Positions 1 to 7,892 of a stretch of DNA of 60,409 bases are shown in pieces. Positions within the stretch are counted from its first letter, which is position 1. Each line of letters begins with the position of its first letter. The notes under the pieces are model-generated. The model worked only from the letters and a program-made list of their open reading frames with translations. It did no database searches and was not told where the DNA came from. Source of the DNA: an uncultured Pseudohongiella sp. (lineage in GTDB: Bacteria > Pseudomonadota > Gammaproteobacteria > Pseudomonadales > Pseudohongiellaceae); contig CACJWK010000013.1 of the NCBI GenBank assembly GCA_902597095.1, forward strand, positions 1-60,409, given 5' to 3'. The translations under genes and the position numbers were made by a program.

Positions 1-1262
1 CCATGTGTACTTGAGGCATAGAAATTTAATAATCTAGCCCAAACACCATCCGTATCAGCTTCTTGGATTGGTAAGCTGACTTGAATTCTATTTTGGCCAT
101 CCGGGTCTTCATCCAGCTTTGTAACAATCCCGATTTGCAATCCTTCGATTCCAGGCAATAAACCAGAAGCGGGAGGAGATGTAAGATCGCGACGATCGGC
201 GAACCAATCAGCAGACATTCCAAAATTTACTTCAGTGATCCAGTTTCCAGCCTGAATTTCATGACTTACACTGCTGGTGAAGACATCACCGACAAAACGC
301 TCACCGACACCGGAGACTGAAAGCAAGTGACCGGGATTGGCGACCTCCGAGCCTTGAAATTTCATTCTGCCGGTAATCCGAGATAATCCTGACTTGATTT
401 GCTGTGCTGATGCCCAGTCCTGAAGTGCCGACTGCTCCATAAAGGTAGGCGTTCTCAAGTCATAACTGCTTAAGCCTAATACCTTTGCAAGCGTTGAAGA
501 ATCGATATTCCCCTGTTTGTTCAGATTCTGAGTACCAACTGAAGATTGAATCACGCCCTGCGCCGAAGGATCCCAGCAAACACTCTTTACTTCAGCAAAT
601 TGATTGTGAAGATCAATGTCGGCATGAAATTCGAGCAAATCTTCGCCAAAAGTCACGATTAACTCTGAAGTCCCATCAACTTCTGGTTTATTGACGGATA
701 TCTCAGACGCATCAATTAGCACAATCATGCCATTTACTTCAGCCCTCGATAACAAAAAGTCCCAATCGGTGCAGTTGTATTGAACTAACTCTCCATACTC
801 TGTCGAAGTGTCCGAAGAAGTGATGCTTAGGTCTTTGTATTGATCAACGATAGTTGAGAATATTTCGTTATCTTTTTGATTCAGATAATTTGCATTCTTC
901 CTCCCAATTGTCATTGCGACGGATTTATCACGACACTCAACTAAAAGGCGGTAATAGCCATCGTTCGATGCTTTTAAACCGTGTCTCGTGACAATGCCCT
1001 CAAAAATTGTCTTTTCTTCATTGCCGTAACCCGCATCAATCCTTACTTCACTACCGGGCTCAAACAGATCAGAATCGCTTACTGGCCACTTTTTACTTGC
1101 GGGATCACCATCGCCAAATTCAAGTTGAGCAATAGGTATCATATTGACAGCTTTCTCGACTAATATCTTATCGATCGCGATGTCATCCGGAACCTTTGAC
1201 CCGTTACTGTAAACAGTAACAGTCACAGGACCATTAGCGCGCTTTTCGGGGGACTCAGGCAT
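1..1262 (-). CDS. eCIS spike protein, VgrG/gp27-gp5-like (partial, runs off left edge)
   Basis: An uninterrupted frame reads from ATG at 1262 to the window edge, giving about 420 residues with no stop, so the 3' end lies outside. The N-terminal part (residues about 1-330) has the layout of a Vgr/phage-GPD (gp27-like) hub, including QYNCTDWDFLLSRAEVNG, a stretch typical of Vgr and Afp8/PVC8 spike proteins. It continues into GIVTKLDEDPDGQNRIQV and DTDGVWARL, typical of the gp5/OB-fold region that starts the needle. It would form the central spike tip of the contractile injection system, under the tube. The start lies 3 bp downstream of the LysM gene stop, so it belongs to the same operon. Basis: family-typical motifs read from my own translation. 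Uncertain only in total length and in any C-terminal extension. Confidence 0.85.
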   Translation of the reverse strand, partial: MPESPEKRANGPVTVTVYSNGSKVPDDIAIDKILVEKAVNMIPIAQLEFGDGDPASKKWPVSDSDLFEPGSEVRIDAGYGNEEKTIFEGIVTRHGLKASNDGYYRLLVECRDKSVAMTIGRKNANYLNQKDNEIFSTIVDQYKDLSITSSDTSTEYGELVQYNCTDWDFLLSRAEVNGMIVLIDASEISVNKPEVDGTSELIVTFGEDLLEFHADIDLHNQFAEVKSVCWDPSAQGVIQSSVGTQNLNKQGNIDSSTLAKVLGLSSYDLRTPTFMEQSALQDWASAQQIKSGLSRITGRMKFQGSEVANPGHLLSVSGVGERFVGDVFTSSVSHEIQAGNWITEVNFGMSADWFADRRDLTSPPASGLLPGIEGLQIGIVTKLDEDPDGQNRIQVSLPIQEADTDGVWARLLNFYASSTH

Positions 1263-1265
1263 AAC

Positions 1266-2012
1266 TCATGATAATGGCGGAAAAAATAATTTCTGCCCGG
1301 CTTTAATGTTCCGAAAATGACTCAGCCCATTCGCTTTCGCCACATCAAGGTAGTAAGAACTGTCCTTATAAACTTGATTGCATAGGAGTGGTAGTGAATC
1401 ACCGGCTTTTACTTCTATGATATGAGTTAAATCTGGGGAAGACGTCCGGGCGGCTAAGCTACTTTCTTCTCTGCTAACAAAGCCAGTGAAGTCTAGTTTA
1501 GCTGTTGCGCGAAGTGGGTCACCACTTGGCTTGAATAACGTATACTTTACATTTATGTTCGAAAGCCGCCCATAGAATAGTAAACTACCCCAAAGCAATC
1601 TCACTATTTGTGGCTCATGGTCTATGCCCTTATATTCATAGACGACGCTATACAGATTCTGCAGCTGCTCTCTCACACTAAGCGCTTTTTCTAATGGCAG
1701 GCCTGAGGCCTGATCTAAATTCTGAGTTGCATAATCGCGGACAGCGCCGGTTCCGTCTAATACAATACTGATCGTAAAGTCTTCAGGGGCCGCTTTATTA
1801 AATCTCGGATTGTTCCCAGATTCCCCTATCGCTTGAGACTTTGTATATTCTATTCGCTTAGTATGTTCATACGTCTCAGGGTTCATCATCACTTGGAATT
1901 GGTTATCAACTCCTGACTTTAATGATATTTTCCCAGTGTCCTGATCAACGCTGCATGCTGTAATTAATAGCTTCTTCAAAGCTCCTTGCATACCGCTTTT
2001 TAAGCTGGCCAT
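1266..2012 (-). CDS. eCIS LysM-containing tube/baseplate protein (Afp7/gp53-like)
   Basis: A 248-aa protein with an N-terminal contractile-injection-system tube-type domain (FQVMMNPETYEHTKRIEY is the usual beginning of this family) and a C-terminal LysM module at about residues 199-246 (IIEVKAGDSLPLLCNQVY ... IKAGQKLFFPP). In Afp/PVC-type particles this protein joins the tube to the spike and baseplate, and the LysM may contact peptidoglycan or glycan during assembly. Its ATG overlaps the DUF5908 stop by one base (TAATG), indicating translational coupling. It sits exactly where Afp7 sits, between the DUF5908 peptide and the spike. No sign of damage. Confidence 0.9.
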   Translation of the reverse strand: MASLKSGMQGALKKLLITACSVDQDTGKISLKSGVDNQFQVMMNPETYEHTKRIEYTKSQAIGESGNNPRFNKAAPEDFTISIVLDGTGAVRDYATQNLDQASGLPLEKALSVREQLQNLYSVVYEYKGIDHEPQIVRLLWGSLLFYGRLSNINVKYTLFKPSGDPLRATAKLDFTGFVSREESSLAARTSSPDLTHIIEVKAGDSLPLLCNQVYKDSSYYLDVAKANGLSHFRNIKAGQKLFFPPLS

Positions 2013-2182
2013 TAACGTCGCCTCGCATTTGCTATCGAGTCATTAACAATCTGTTTACACTCAGTCAGTAATTCTCGTTTAAGGGCATCAAGGTCAATAT
2101 TCTGGGTGTCATTCTTTAACGGGCTATTATCTTGCTCCGCCACAGAAGATTTGATAACTAATTGTCTTACTTCAATAGTCAT
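2012..2182 (-). CDS. DUF5908-family small eCIS protein (Afp6-like)
   Basis: A 56-aa protein that starts MTIEVRQLVIKSSV, the characteristic opening of DUF5908 peptides found in eCIS operons between the tube and LysM genes. The rest is polar and ends in an acidic/basic helix with ARRR at the C-terminus. It starts 3 bp after the upstream tube-protein stop and its TAA overlaps the next ATG, so it is clearly inside the operon. The role of this family is not well established; association with tube or baseplate assembly is inferred from its constant position. Confidence 0.85.
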   Translation of the reverse strand: MTIEVRQLVIKSSVAEQDNSPLKNDTQNIDLDALKRELLTECKQIVNDSIANARRR

Positions 2183-2185
2183 ATG

Positions 2186-2716
2186 CTATGCGACTCGGTT
2201 CGAAAAATTGTACGAAAGCTCGATTATTTCGATTGCGATTTCGTTTTTTGTTGACTTAAACCCTTCTGTTTCCCACTTAACCGGATACGCGTTAATGACG
2301 TCCCAGGCACGTAAAGGCTCTCCCTTTTCATCAAGCAATCTAACAGAGAGATCCATTGGCCGTACGCCGGACACGAGACCGTACTCAAGCGTTTCTTGGC
2401 ACCACTGCGCGAGCGCGGAATTCCTTCCTGCAACTCCCCTCTTTAGAACCAGCTTGGGATGCTTTACAGTCTTTGGTAGTTGGTGGGTAAATCGATTTTC
2501 GCCACCTTCTCTCACGGAATCCAGCTCAAACTCAGGTGCCAAGCCTGATACCTCAGTGAAAGAGTTTTCTTCTCTCAGATCCCCATCTAGACCGGCAAGA
2601 TTCCTCAAAAAAACCACGCTGAAATAGAACGCCGGCGCCAGATAAAGGTCGTCACCCCCACCTGCCGCCGCACCTGTCGCGCCACCAATCAGTCGAGTAC
2701 TGTCAAAGAGACCCAT
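2186..2716 (-). CDS. Phage tail tube protein, second copy (T4 gp19/Afp5-like)
   Basis: A 176-aa protein of the conserved phage tail region (gp19-like) family: LYLAPAFYFSVVFL, then FTEVSGLAPEFELDSVREGG, LKRGVAGRNSALAQWCQETL and, at the end, EIAIEIIELSYNFS. These are the same landmarks as in the neighbouring 152-aa tube protein, so the two are paralogues. In eCIS particles the minor tube paralogues (Afp5/Afp7 type) make the transition layer between the inner tube and the spike. The N-terminus carries an extra Gly/Ala-rich stretch (GGATGAAAGGGDD). It lies about 30 bp downstream of the main tube gene and 3 bp before the DUF5908 gene. Confidence 0.9.
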   Translation of the reverse strand: MGLFDSTRLIGGATGAAAGGGDDLYLAPAFYFSVVFLRNLAGLDGDLREENSFTEVSGLAPEFELDSVREGGENRFTHQLPKTVKHPKLVLKRGVAGRNSALAQWCQETLEYGLVSGVRPMDLSVRLLDEKGEPLRAWDVINAYPVKWETEGFKSTKNEIAIEIIELSYNFSNRVA

Positions 2717-2748
2717 AATTGAAGAGCTGTTCTTTAAATCTCGGCATC

Positions 2749-3207
2749 TTATCCATTTTCAATGGTTAAGCCTTCATGAGCGATCTCGATAGTCTCAATG
2801 GCGACTTCGTTTCCATCGGACTTCAGGTCAGTACCAGTAATCTTCGTTGGCCATGCGTTTGCCAGAGTCCAAACCATAGTCGGATCACCGCTTTCATCGA
2901 GTAGACTAATGGTTACCGGTACTCGTGCGATTGTGTTCATTTTGATTTGGTTAAACCAATCCCAAAATTTGTTGTCTCCGGAATAGACGCCTTTCTTCAT
3001 CGTGACGTTGCCCGATTTTTTCAGTCCAGGCATCTTTACTGTCGAGAACTCGGGGCTATTGCCAAGTCGATACTCTATAGGCTGCGCTTCTATGTCCAGG
3101 CCAGAAACCTCTTGAAACGACATTTCTTCAGTATCCCATTTAACTTGAAAATAAAATTTGGGTAAGGGCCAAACTTCTGCGCTTTGAGCTGAACCATCAT
3201 CTGCCAT
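2749..3207 (-). CDS. Inner tube protein of contractile injection system (gp19-like, Afp1-like)
   Basis: A 152-aa gp19-family tube protein: KFYFQVKWDTEEMSFQEVSG, then IEYRLGNSPEFSTVKMPGLK, MTMKKGV-like MKKGVYSGDNKFWDWFNQI, and NEVAIETIEIAHEGL at the end. Length and motifs fit the major tube subunit, which stacks as hexameric rings inside the sheath and carries lumenal cargo. A clear Shine-Dalgarno GGAG lies 8 bp before the ATG. It follows the sheath gene by 62 bp, the longest spacing inside this operon, which could allow extra tube expression by mRNA processing or an internal promoter (inference). Confidence 0.92.
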   Translation of the reverse strand: MADDGSAQSAEVWPLPKFYFQVKWDTEEMSFQEVSGLDIEAQPIEYRLGNSPEFSTVKMPGLKKSGNVTMKKGVYSGDNKFWDWFNQIKMNTIARVPVTISLLDESGDPTMVWTLANAWPTKITGTDLKSDGNEVAIETIEIAHEGLTIENG

Positions 3208-3269
3208 GGTAATTCTCCGTTAGATAAATATTTCAATAATTGCTATCTCGAATTTCGTGAATGATAAAG

Positions 3270-4868
3270 TTACGACTTTTGCATCTGCTGCTGAAAAGTT
3301 ATCTCAATAAACTCGGCTGGGCGAATAAGAGCGACCAAGACGGTAACACGCAATATACCTTCAAGAATATCCTCAGGTGTCATAGTTTCTCCAAGACCAA
3401 CCATTACGCTGAACGCATCGTCAGGACTTGATCCGGCTAGGCCGCCGCGCTTCCAAATTCCATTAAGGAAATTCCGAATCATACTTTTGATCGTAATCCA
3501 CGTGTTTGCATCGTTGTTATCAAAGACATAAGCCTTTGAGGCTAATCGAATGGATTCTTCAAGCATTATCATCGTACGACGCACCTGAATGTAGCGCCAA
3601 TCCAGACTATTTCCGTCAAGGGTTCGCGCACCCCAAACTAGTGTGCCTTCCCCGATAAAAGAACGAATGGCGTTAATTGATTTACCTTGTGGGGTAACAT
3701 TTAGATCCTGTTGATCATCATGAGAAATATTCACGGTTGGCGATACAACTGCGTTCATACTGACATTTGCAGGAGCTTTCCAAACACCACTCGCGTTATC
3801 AACGCGGGTGAAAATTCCTGCCATCGCAGATGCAGGAGGTAGCAAGTTCAGTTTATTCCTTGCTTCATCCATAATTATTTTGAAAGCCGCAGAGTTTTGC
3901 ATAATGCTTGACTGCAAAAGTCGTATTTTCACCGGGGCTTCGGCCTTTTCACTTTCGTCATCACCATTACCCGTGATCCAGTCGGCAGGTGCTACTTTTG
4001 CGAGCTGATCGATTTGTTGCTGCATTTGCTTCTGTTTATCATTTTGTTTATCAGGCTCTGGTAAATTTAGATCCGACGCAACAATCCCTTTCAAGGTCTC
4101 AATGCTTTCGCTATCAAAATTCCGATAATCAATCTCACCGCTTTGGACTATTGACGTGTTCACCCACGGGTAATATGCCATACCAAAGTCAAGGTTATTC
4201 GTTCCTAGCTCGTTACGGAAATTTTCTACGGGGTCGCCGTCCGGATCCTTACGATCCTTATAGCCATCAAAAACATCTAAAATAGCAACGCGATTCCTCA
4301 TTTTTTCGCCGCAATGCTGCAAGATAGCTTGCTGGACTGCTACTGCTTCAGCTCTTTCTCCCAAACGGTTCACATCAGGAACTACAACCATAGTTGGCTC
4401 TTGCTCTTTGATCAGTGTTTCTATTCCGGCCATCAGTTTCCCAGAATCGATATCTTGATCTTCTTTTCCAAAAGATCCAACAGAGACGACATAACAAGGT
4501 CCGCCACCATTAGAGAAGAACAATTTCATGCTGTTATACAGAAGATACTTACCGGCTTGCTGCTCAACGATATATTCGTCTAGCGTAGGATCCTCAGCAT
4601 CTCCCCCGCGCTGAATGAAGTCTGCCTCTTCTCCGTCTTCTGCTTTACGAATCTTAAAAACTGGCTTCGATCCACTGCCGAAGTAATTGTGAAACTCTGC
4701 CATAGAAGAGATCTTCCACGGCTTGTTCAATAATGTCTTGCCTTTATTGTCAGCTTTTTCTGTGTAGCCAATAAACGCGGGAACCGCCGTTGCAACTTCA
4801 ACGACAGAGTTTGGAAAAGCACTTTTTTCAACGATGTATACACCCGGTGTCTTCATTGGTGCTGCCAT
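3270..4868 (-). CDS. Contractile tail sheath protein
   Basis: A 532-aa phage-tail-sheath-family protein. The N-terminus MKTPGVYIVEKSAFPNSVVE with VPAFIGYTEKA is the classic sheath opening. The C-terminal part contains GIWKAPAN-like GVWKAPANVSMNAV, SINAIRSFIGEGTLVWGART and RRTMIMLEESIRLASKAYVF, ending with the usual hydrophobic strand (RPAEFIEITFQQQMQKS). It polymerises around the tube and contracts to drive it. A strong GGAGG ribosome site lies 10 bp upstream. Only one sheath gene is present, unlike Afp and PVC, which have three. This points towards the MAC/AlgoCIS-like branch of eCIS rather than the Afp branch (inference). Confidence 0.95.
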   Translation of the reverse strand: MAAPMKTPGVYIVEKSAFPNSVVEVATAVPAFIGYTEKADNKGKTLLNKPWKISSMAEFHNYFGSGSKPVFKIRKAEDGEEADFIQRGGDAEDPTLDEYIVEQQAGKYLLYNSMKLFFSNGGGPCYVVSVGSFGKEDQDIDSGKLMAGIETLIKEQEPTMVVVPDVNRLGERAEAVAVQQAILQHCGEKMRNRVAILDVFDGYKDRKDPDGDPVENFRNELGTNNLDFGMAYYPWVNTSIVQSGEIDYRNFDSESIETLKGIVASDLNLPEPDKQNDKQKQMQQQIDQLAKVAPADWITGNGDDESEKAEAPVKIRLLQSSIMQNSAAFKIIMDEARNKLNLLPPASAMAGIFTRVDNASGVWKAPANVSMNAVVSPTVNISHDDQQDLNVTPQGKSINAIRSFIGEGTLVWGARTLDGNSLDWRYIQVRRTMIMLEESIRLASKAYVFDNNDANTWITIKSMIRNFLNGIWKRGGLAGSSPDDAFSVMVGLGETMTPEDILEGILRVTVLVALIRPAEFIEITFQQQMQKS

Positions 4869-4885
4869 GGTTTATTATCCTCCGT

Positions 4886-5755
4886 TTAGTAATTCACATA
4901 TATTTCTGAAACGAGTAATGCTTGGTTGTTATGCATAACCCGATTGACACGTTTTGTATCAGCAACTGCCAATCGACTCACTAAAATTTTTGGTCGATCG
5001 TTTTTGTTAACTATAAGCTGAAACTTTTGCTTCGCTCGTTCACGCATCGGGATAGCTGTTTTTGAGATGTATATTTTTGCCACACGCCCAGTAGCAATTG
5101 TCTCTTCCCCAAGATACTCGAACTCAACTTCCCCTTCGGTATCTTTTAGGTAAACTCCCGGTCTATTGACCTCTCCCAGGAGATAATATTTCCAATGAGT
5201 ACTGCGAGTGGAAAAACGAATTGTGTATTCACGAGGATTGTCTATCCGACTTGCCTCTAGGTAGTCCAAGTCCTCGTCTGAGATCTTAATGCTGATTTTC
5301 CCTAAAGAGGGTACTTGATCTCTCGAAAGCTCATCAGTTAAAGACGCTAAGCTAGAAATCTCAACCAACTCGTCTTCTGAAACAAACTCTGCAGCATGAA
5401 GATAATTTTTACCTGAAGAGTCAATTTTTAGCACGTCTGAGTCGAAATACAGGGTTTTATCCATAGTGGAAGTTGAAGATACGGTGAAGTTTTGAAAGTC
5501 CTGATGTTCGACGTCGCAATTAAACTCCATACGCAATGGATCCTTGACGTCAGCAGCATATAACCTGAGGGCCTCCATATATTCGCCGTCGTAGAAAAGA
5601 GTCAGGCCGTCAGACCGAGGTCGGGAAACTAGATTGACATCACGCATAAGCTTCCTAGTTGAAGCTGTTGGGGTAAATCTCACCCCATTGAGTCTTCCAC
5701 TACGAAAATAAGTGTGCTCCATATTTATACTGAACATCGGTCTAAATCGGCCCAT
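4886..5755 (-). CDS. Unrecognised eCIS operon protein, about 289 aa
   Basis: I do not recognise a named domain. The reading frame can also start at TTG (5767), but ATG at 5755 is preceded by GGGTGA and begins MGRFRPMFSINMEH. The protein is beta-rich by eye with no signal peptide or membrane segment, and ends in a short hydrophobic strand (ALLVSEIYVNY). It lies between the DUF4255 cap gene and the sheath gene, 17 bp before the sheath start, so a structural role at the distal end (a cap or cap-to-sheath adaptor, as described for some marine eCIS) is plausible but inferred from position only. It could also be a tube/sheath assembly factor. Confidence 0.6.
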   Translation of the reverse strand: MGRFRPMFSINMEHTYFRSGRLNGVRFTPTASTRKLMRDVNLVSRPRSDGLTLFYDGEYMEALRLYAADVKDPLRMEFNCDVEHQDFQNFTVSSTSTMDKTLYFDSDVLKIDSSGKNYLHAAEFVSEDELVEISSLASLTDELSRDQVPSLGKISIKISDEDLDYLEASRIDNPREYTIRFSTRSTHWKYYLLGEVNRPGVYLKDTEGEVEFEYLGEETIATGRVAKIYISKTAIPMRERAKQKFQLIVNKNDRPKILVSRLAVADTKRVNRVMHNNQALLVSEIYVNY

Positions 5756-5857
5756 CTGTTCACCCAACTTTCTATTCTATTTTCCAAAGCGTGATCCTCT
5801 TAACTCTCCGAAGAATCCTTCCGGGACGTATTCAAGTAACGCGAAAGTAGGTGTCCT

Positions 5858-6436
5858 TCACGATGGAGAGGCTGATGCTTCCGGCATGCTACTGATACTT
5901 ACCGCTTGATCAGTTATATCCCCTGGATCAATTGCTACCATTCGAACTTTGTAGAGCACCGACGGAAAATACTTACCTCCAAGTACACCCCACAAATTGC
6001 TGAGGTCTTGAATCGATAAGTTTTCTATATCCAGAACAAGTTTCTCAATCCCATCGTCCAATTCCGGAGTGTTGGAGTGGTCAAATACGGGATGCCGCTG
6101 GAAAAAAGCGATCGTGTTTGACAAGAATTTCATCGATTCAAGGTAATTGTTTCCGCCGAAGCAAATCGAAACCATCACATACAAATTTAAATATATGGGC
6201 TTGCTCCAACTTGGATTCCGAGAAAAGCCAGCCCCGCTACCTGTGATGTGTTTTGAATAATTTTCACGCTCAATATTTATTAGGCTCAACGCAACCTTAT
6301 TGTTGGCTGAAAGCGGCATGGAGCCATCTGACTCAACCGTACTTGAAACCACAACAACTTGTTCATCAAGGTTAAAGGTTTTTCTCAACGACTCGTCTAG
6401 ATTAACCGCTAGTTGATTGATTGCAGCATTGATCAA
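5858..6436 (-). CDS. DUF4255 tail terminator/cap protein (Afp16-like)
   Basis: A 192-aa protein that matches the DUF4255 (Pvc16/Afp16) layout: MINAAINQLAVNLDESL, then VALSLINIERENYSKH, PIYLNLYVMVSICFGGNNY, SMKFLSNTIAFFQRHPVF, and near the end LSNLWGVLGGKYFPSVLYKVRM. In Afp and PVC this protein caps the tube/sheath end and stops elongation. It is the first gene of the leftward structural operon. The start codon is a TTG; an in-frame TAA lies two codons upstream, so no longer start is possible, and GGGAGAG about 12 bp upstream can serve as ribosome site. Its weak start may keep cap levels low (inference). Confidence 0.9.
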   Translation of the reverse strand: MINAAINQLAVNLDESLRKTFNLDEQVVVVSSTVESDGSMPLSANNKVALSLINIERENYSKHITGSGAGFSRNPSWSKPIYLNLYVMVSICFGGNNYLESMKFLSNTIAFFQRHPVFDHSNTPELDDGIEKLVLDIENLSIQDLSNLWGVLGGKYFPSVLYKVRMVAIDPGDITDQAVSISSMPEASASPS

Positions 6437-6540
6437 AAGTTACGGCTCTCCCGCCTTCGTTCTTGCCATATACCCGTTTCATACAGATGCGCTACCCGCA
6501 ACTATCTGAAACGCTACGCTAGCATCTGTTCGTTTTCGGT

Positions 6541-6690
6541 ACGTTCGTCAATCGATGTGCCACTGTGTAAAGAGTGTAATTTTTTTGGTAGCTGACCATT
6601 TAGAAGACGTTTGTAAATCGATGTGCCACTGTTTAAAGAGTGTAATTTTTTTGTTTTATGTGCATTAAATAGACGTTAGCAAATCGTTTG
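6541..6690. repeat. 66-bp-period tandem repeat in the divergent eCIS/regulator promoter region
   Basis: Two nearly identical units begin at 6541 and 6607 (each starts ACGTT), and a degenerate third begins at 6673, giving an exact 66-bp period. The best-conserved block (6550-6587 and 6616-6653) differs at one of 38 bases. The repeat sits between the leftward structural operon and the rightward BTAD regulator. 66 bp is six helical turns of 11 bp, so proteins bound to each copy would lie on the same face of DNA. Confidence 0.8.
6561..6642. promoter_or_regulatory. Paired dyad operators (candidate BTAD-regulator sites)
   Basis: Each repeat unit carries a 16-bp imperfect palindrome: CACTGTGTAAAGAGTG at 6561-6576 and CACTGTTTAAAGAGTG at 6627-6642; the second pairs at seven of eight positions. 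TGT triplets inside each unit are 11 bp apart (6564/6575 and 6630/6641), a spacing seen in SARP-type binding sites. The function as operator is inferred from symmetry, duplication and the neighbouring regulator. Confidence 0.45.
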
Positions 6691-6775
6691 TACCCTATTT
6701 GCTGTATTCATATAGCCCTCCATTTTTTTCTCGGGTATGATCATCTGAACTCGTTAAAACATAGTGGTACTCAAG

Positions 6776-7561
6776 ATGGCCTCCTTGACTTTGCGGCTCC
6801 TAGGCACGCCAAGGCTTACCCGAAATAATGATTCCTTAGATGGTGTTTTTTTCGAAAAAGTAGAAGCACTGCTATGCTATTTGGCCGTTGAGTCCAGTCG
6901 TCCTCATCGCAGGGAAGTGCTAGCAGAATTATTCTGGCCTAATCTTCCTGACGCTCATGCCAGGAGCAACTTGAGGTATGCATTATTCAAACTTCGGGAA
7001 GGGCTTTGTGATAAACAGAATGCTGAGCCGCACCTGCAGGTAAGCCGCACGAGCATACGTTTTAATGTAAACAGCGATTACTATCTTGATATTGAAGACT
7101 TAGCGGACGCCTTTGATCAGACACTTCAACCAAATGCAACTCTCAACATTGAAAGACTGGAAAATTTGGTTTCACTTCATCGCGGTGATTTCATGGAGCA
7201 AAATACGCTGACGCAAAACGAGCTATTCCATGAGTGGCTATGCAATAAACGCGAGATCTACCACCGTAACGTAATGTTTTTGCTTTCGCGTCTCATTGAC
7301 AAACATGCAGACGCTCAGTCCTATGAGCACGCTGTTCATTATGCGTATAAATTTATCGCTCTTGATCCACTCGATGAATCAGGTTACCACCGATTAATAG
7401 AACTTCTGGCAATAAGCGGGAAAAACACGAAGGCAATCGAAGCGTATAATAATCTGAGCCATCTACTAGATATGGAACTTGGTATCCGGCCGAATGAGAA
7501 GAGTACGGCTCTTATTCAAGAACTGTTGTACAGCCGAACGAGCAGTATTGCCTCTTCTTAG
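6776..7561 (+). CDS. BTAD-domain (SARP-like) transcriptional regulator
   Basis: About 261 aa from ATG 6776 (an in-frame GTG at 6764 would add four residues). The N-terminal part (LTLRLLGTPRL ... LLCYLAVESSRPHRREVLAE) is an OmpR/SARP-type winged helix; LFWPNLPDAHARSNLRYALF and KLREGL are hallmark residues of these regulators. The second half is a bacterial transcriptional activator (BTAD) helical repeat domain, ending LLDMELGIRPNEKSTALIQE. It has no ATPase or receiver domain. It diverges from the structural operon and reads towards the cargo genes, so it is the obvious candidate regulator of the injection system, probably acting at the 66-bp repeats. BTAD regulators are best known from actinomycetes but do occur with eCIS-type loci and in proteobacteria. 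Confidence 0.85.
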   Translation: MASLTLRLLGTPRLTRNNDSLDGVFFEKVEALLCYLAVESSRPHRREVLAELFWPNLPDAHARSNLRYALFKLREGLCDKQNAEPHLQVSRTSIRFNVNSDYYLDIEDLADAFDQTLQPNATLNIERLENLVSLHRGDFMEQNTLTQNELFHEWLCNKREIYHRNVMFLLSRLIDKHADAQSYEHAVHYAYKFIALDPLDESGYHRLIELLAISGKNTKAIEAYNNLSHLLDMELGIRPNEKSTALIQELLYSRTSSIASS

Positions 7562-7810
7562 TCAGTCTGCGGCATTAATTTTATCCAGTAGATTCGACGA
7601 TATCTTGGATTGCAGGGTCTTACTTTCTTTGTTTTGGATGATGTTTGCCGAAGCAAGCCCATTTGCGAGATTACGAAATTTTCTTTGCATAACGGACGTT
7701 GAACGCTTGTCATTGATTTGATACAGCGACGATGACTTCTCTGTTTTGCCAGGTGAATTAGCGGCGGCATTAGAGTCGTTGGATCGTTCGTTACTTTGTG
7801 TGTGCTTCAT
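7562..7810 (-). CDS. Small eCIS cargo-like protein with DUF4157-type leader motif
   Basis: An 82-aa polar protein, MKHTQSNERSNDSN..., convergent with the regulator and directly abutting its stop codon. The segment QINDKRSTSVMQRKFRNLAN matches the leader commonly found before DUF4157 domains in eCIS cargo (pattern: D-x-R-x4-x-QRK-x3-LAN). It contains nothing beyond this leader and a short tail, so it may be a stand-alone packaging partner, a tube plug or a remnant of a larger cargo gene. GAG just before the ATG is a weak ribosome site. Function is inferred. Confidence 0.55.
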   Translation of the reverse strand: MKHTQSNERSNDSNAAANSPGKTEKSSSLYQINDKRSTSVMQRKFRNLANGLASANIIQNKESKTLQSKISSNLLDKINAAD

Positions 7811-7892
7811 CTCGAATTACTAAATATTTTATCGATTGAACAGAAGGATGAATTGACTATATCCATGTTTATATCATTCAATATTGTGAAGC

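Noticed and set aside
2106..2627. 173-codon plus-strand frame
   Set aside because: It lies antisense to the tube protein gene, whose product has clear family motifs; the plus-strand translation has none.
1..6436. Type VI secretion system or prophage tail
   Set aside because: No TssB/TssC pair, no T6SS membrane complex, and no phage head or lysis genes; DUF5908 and DUF4255 with a LysM tube protein mark an eCIS.
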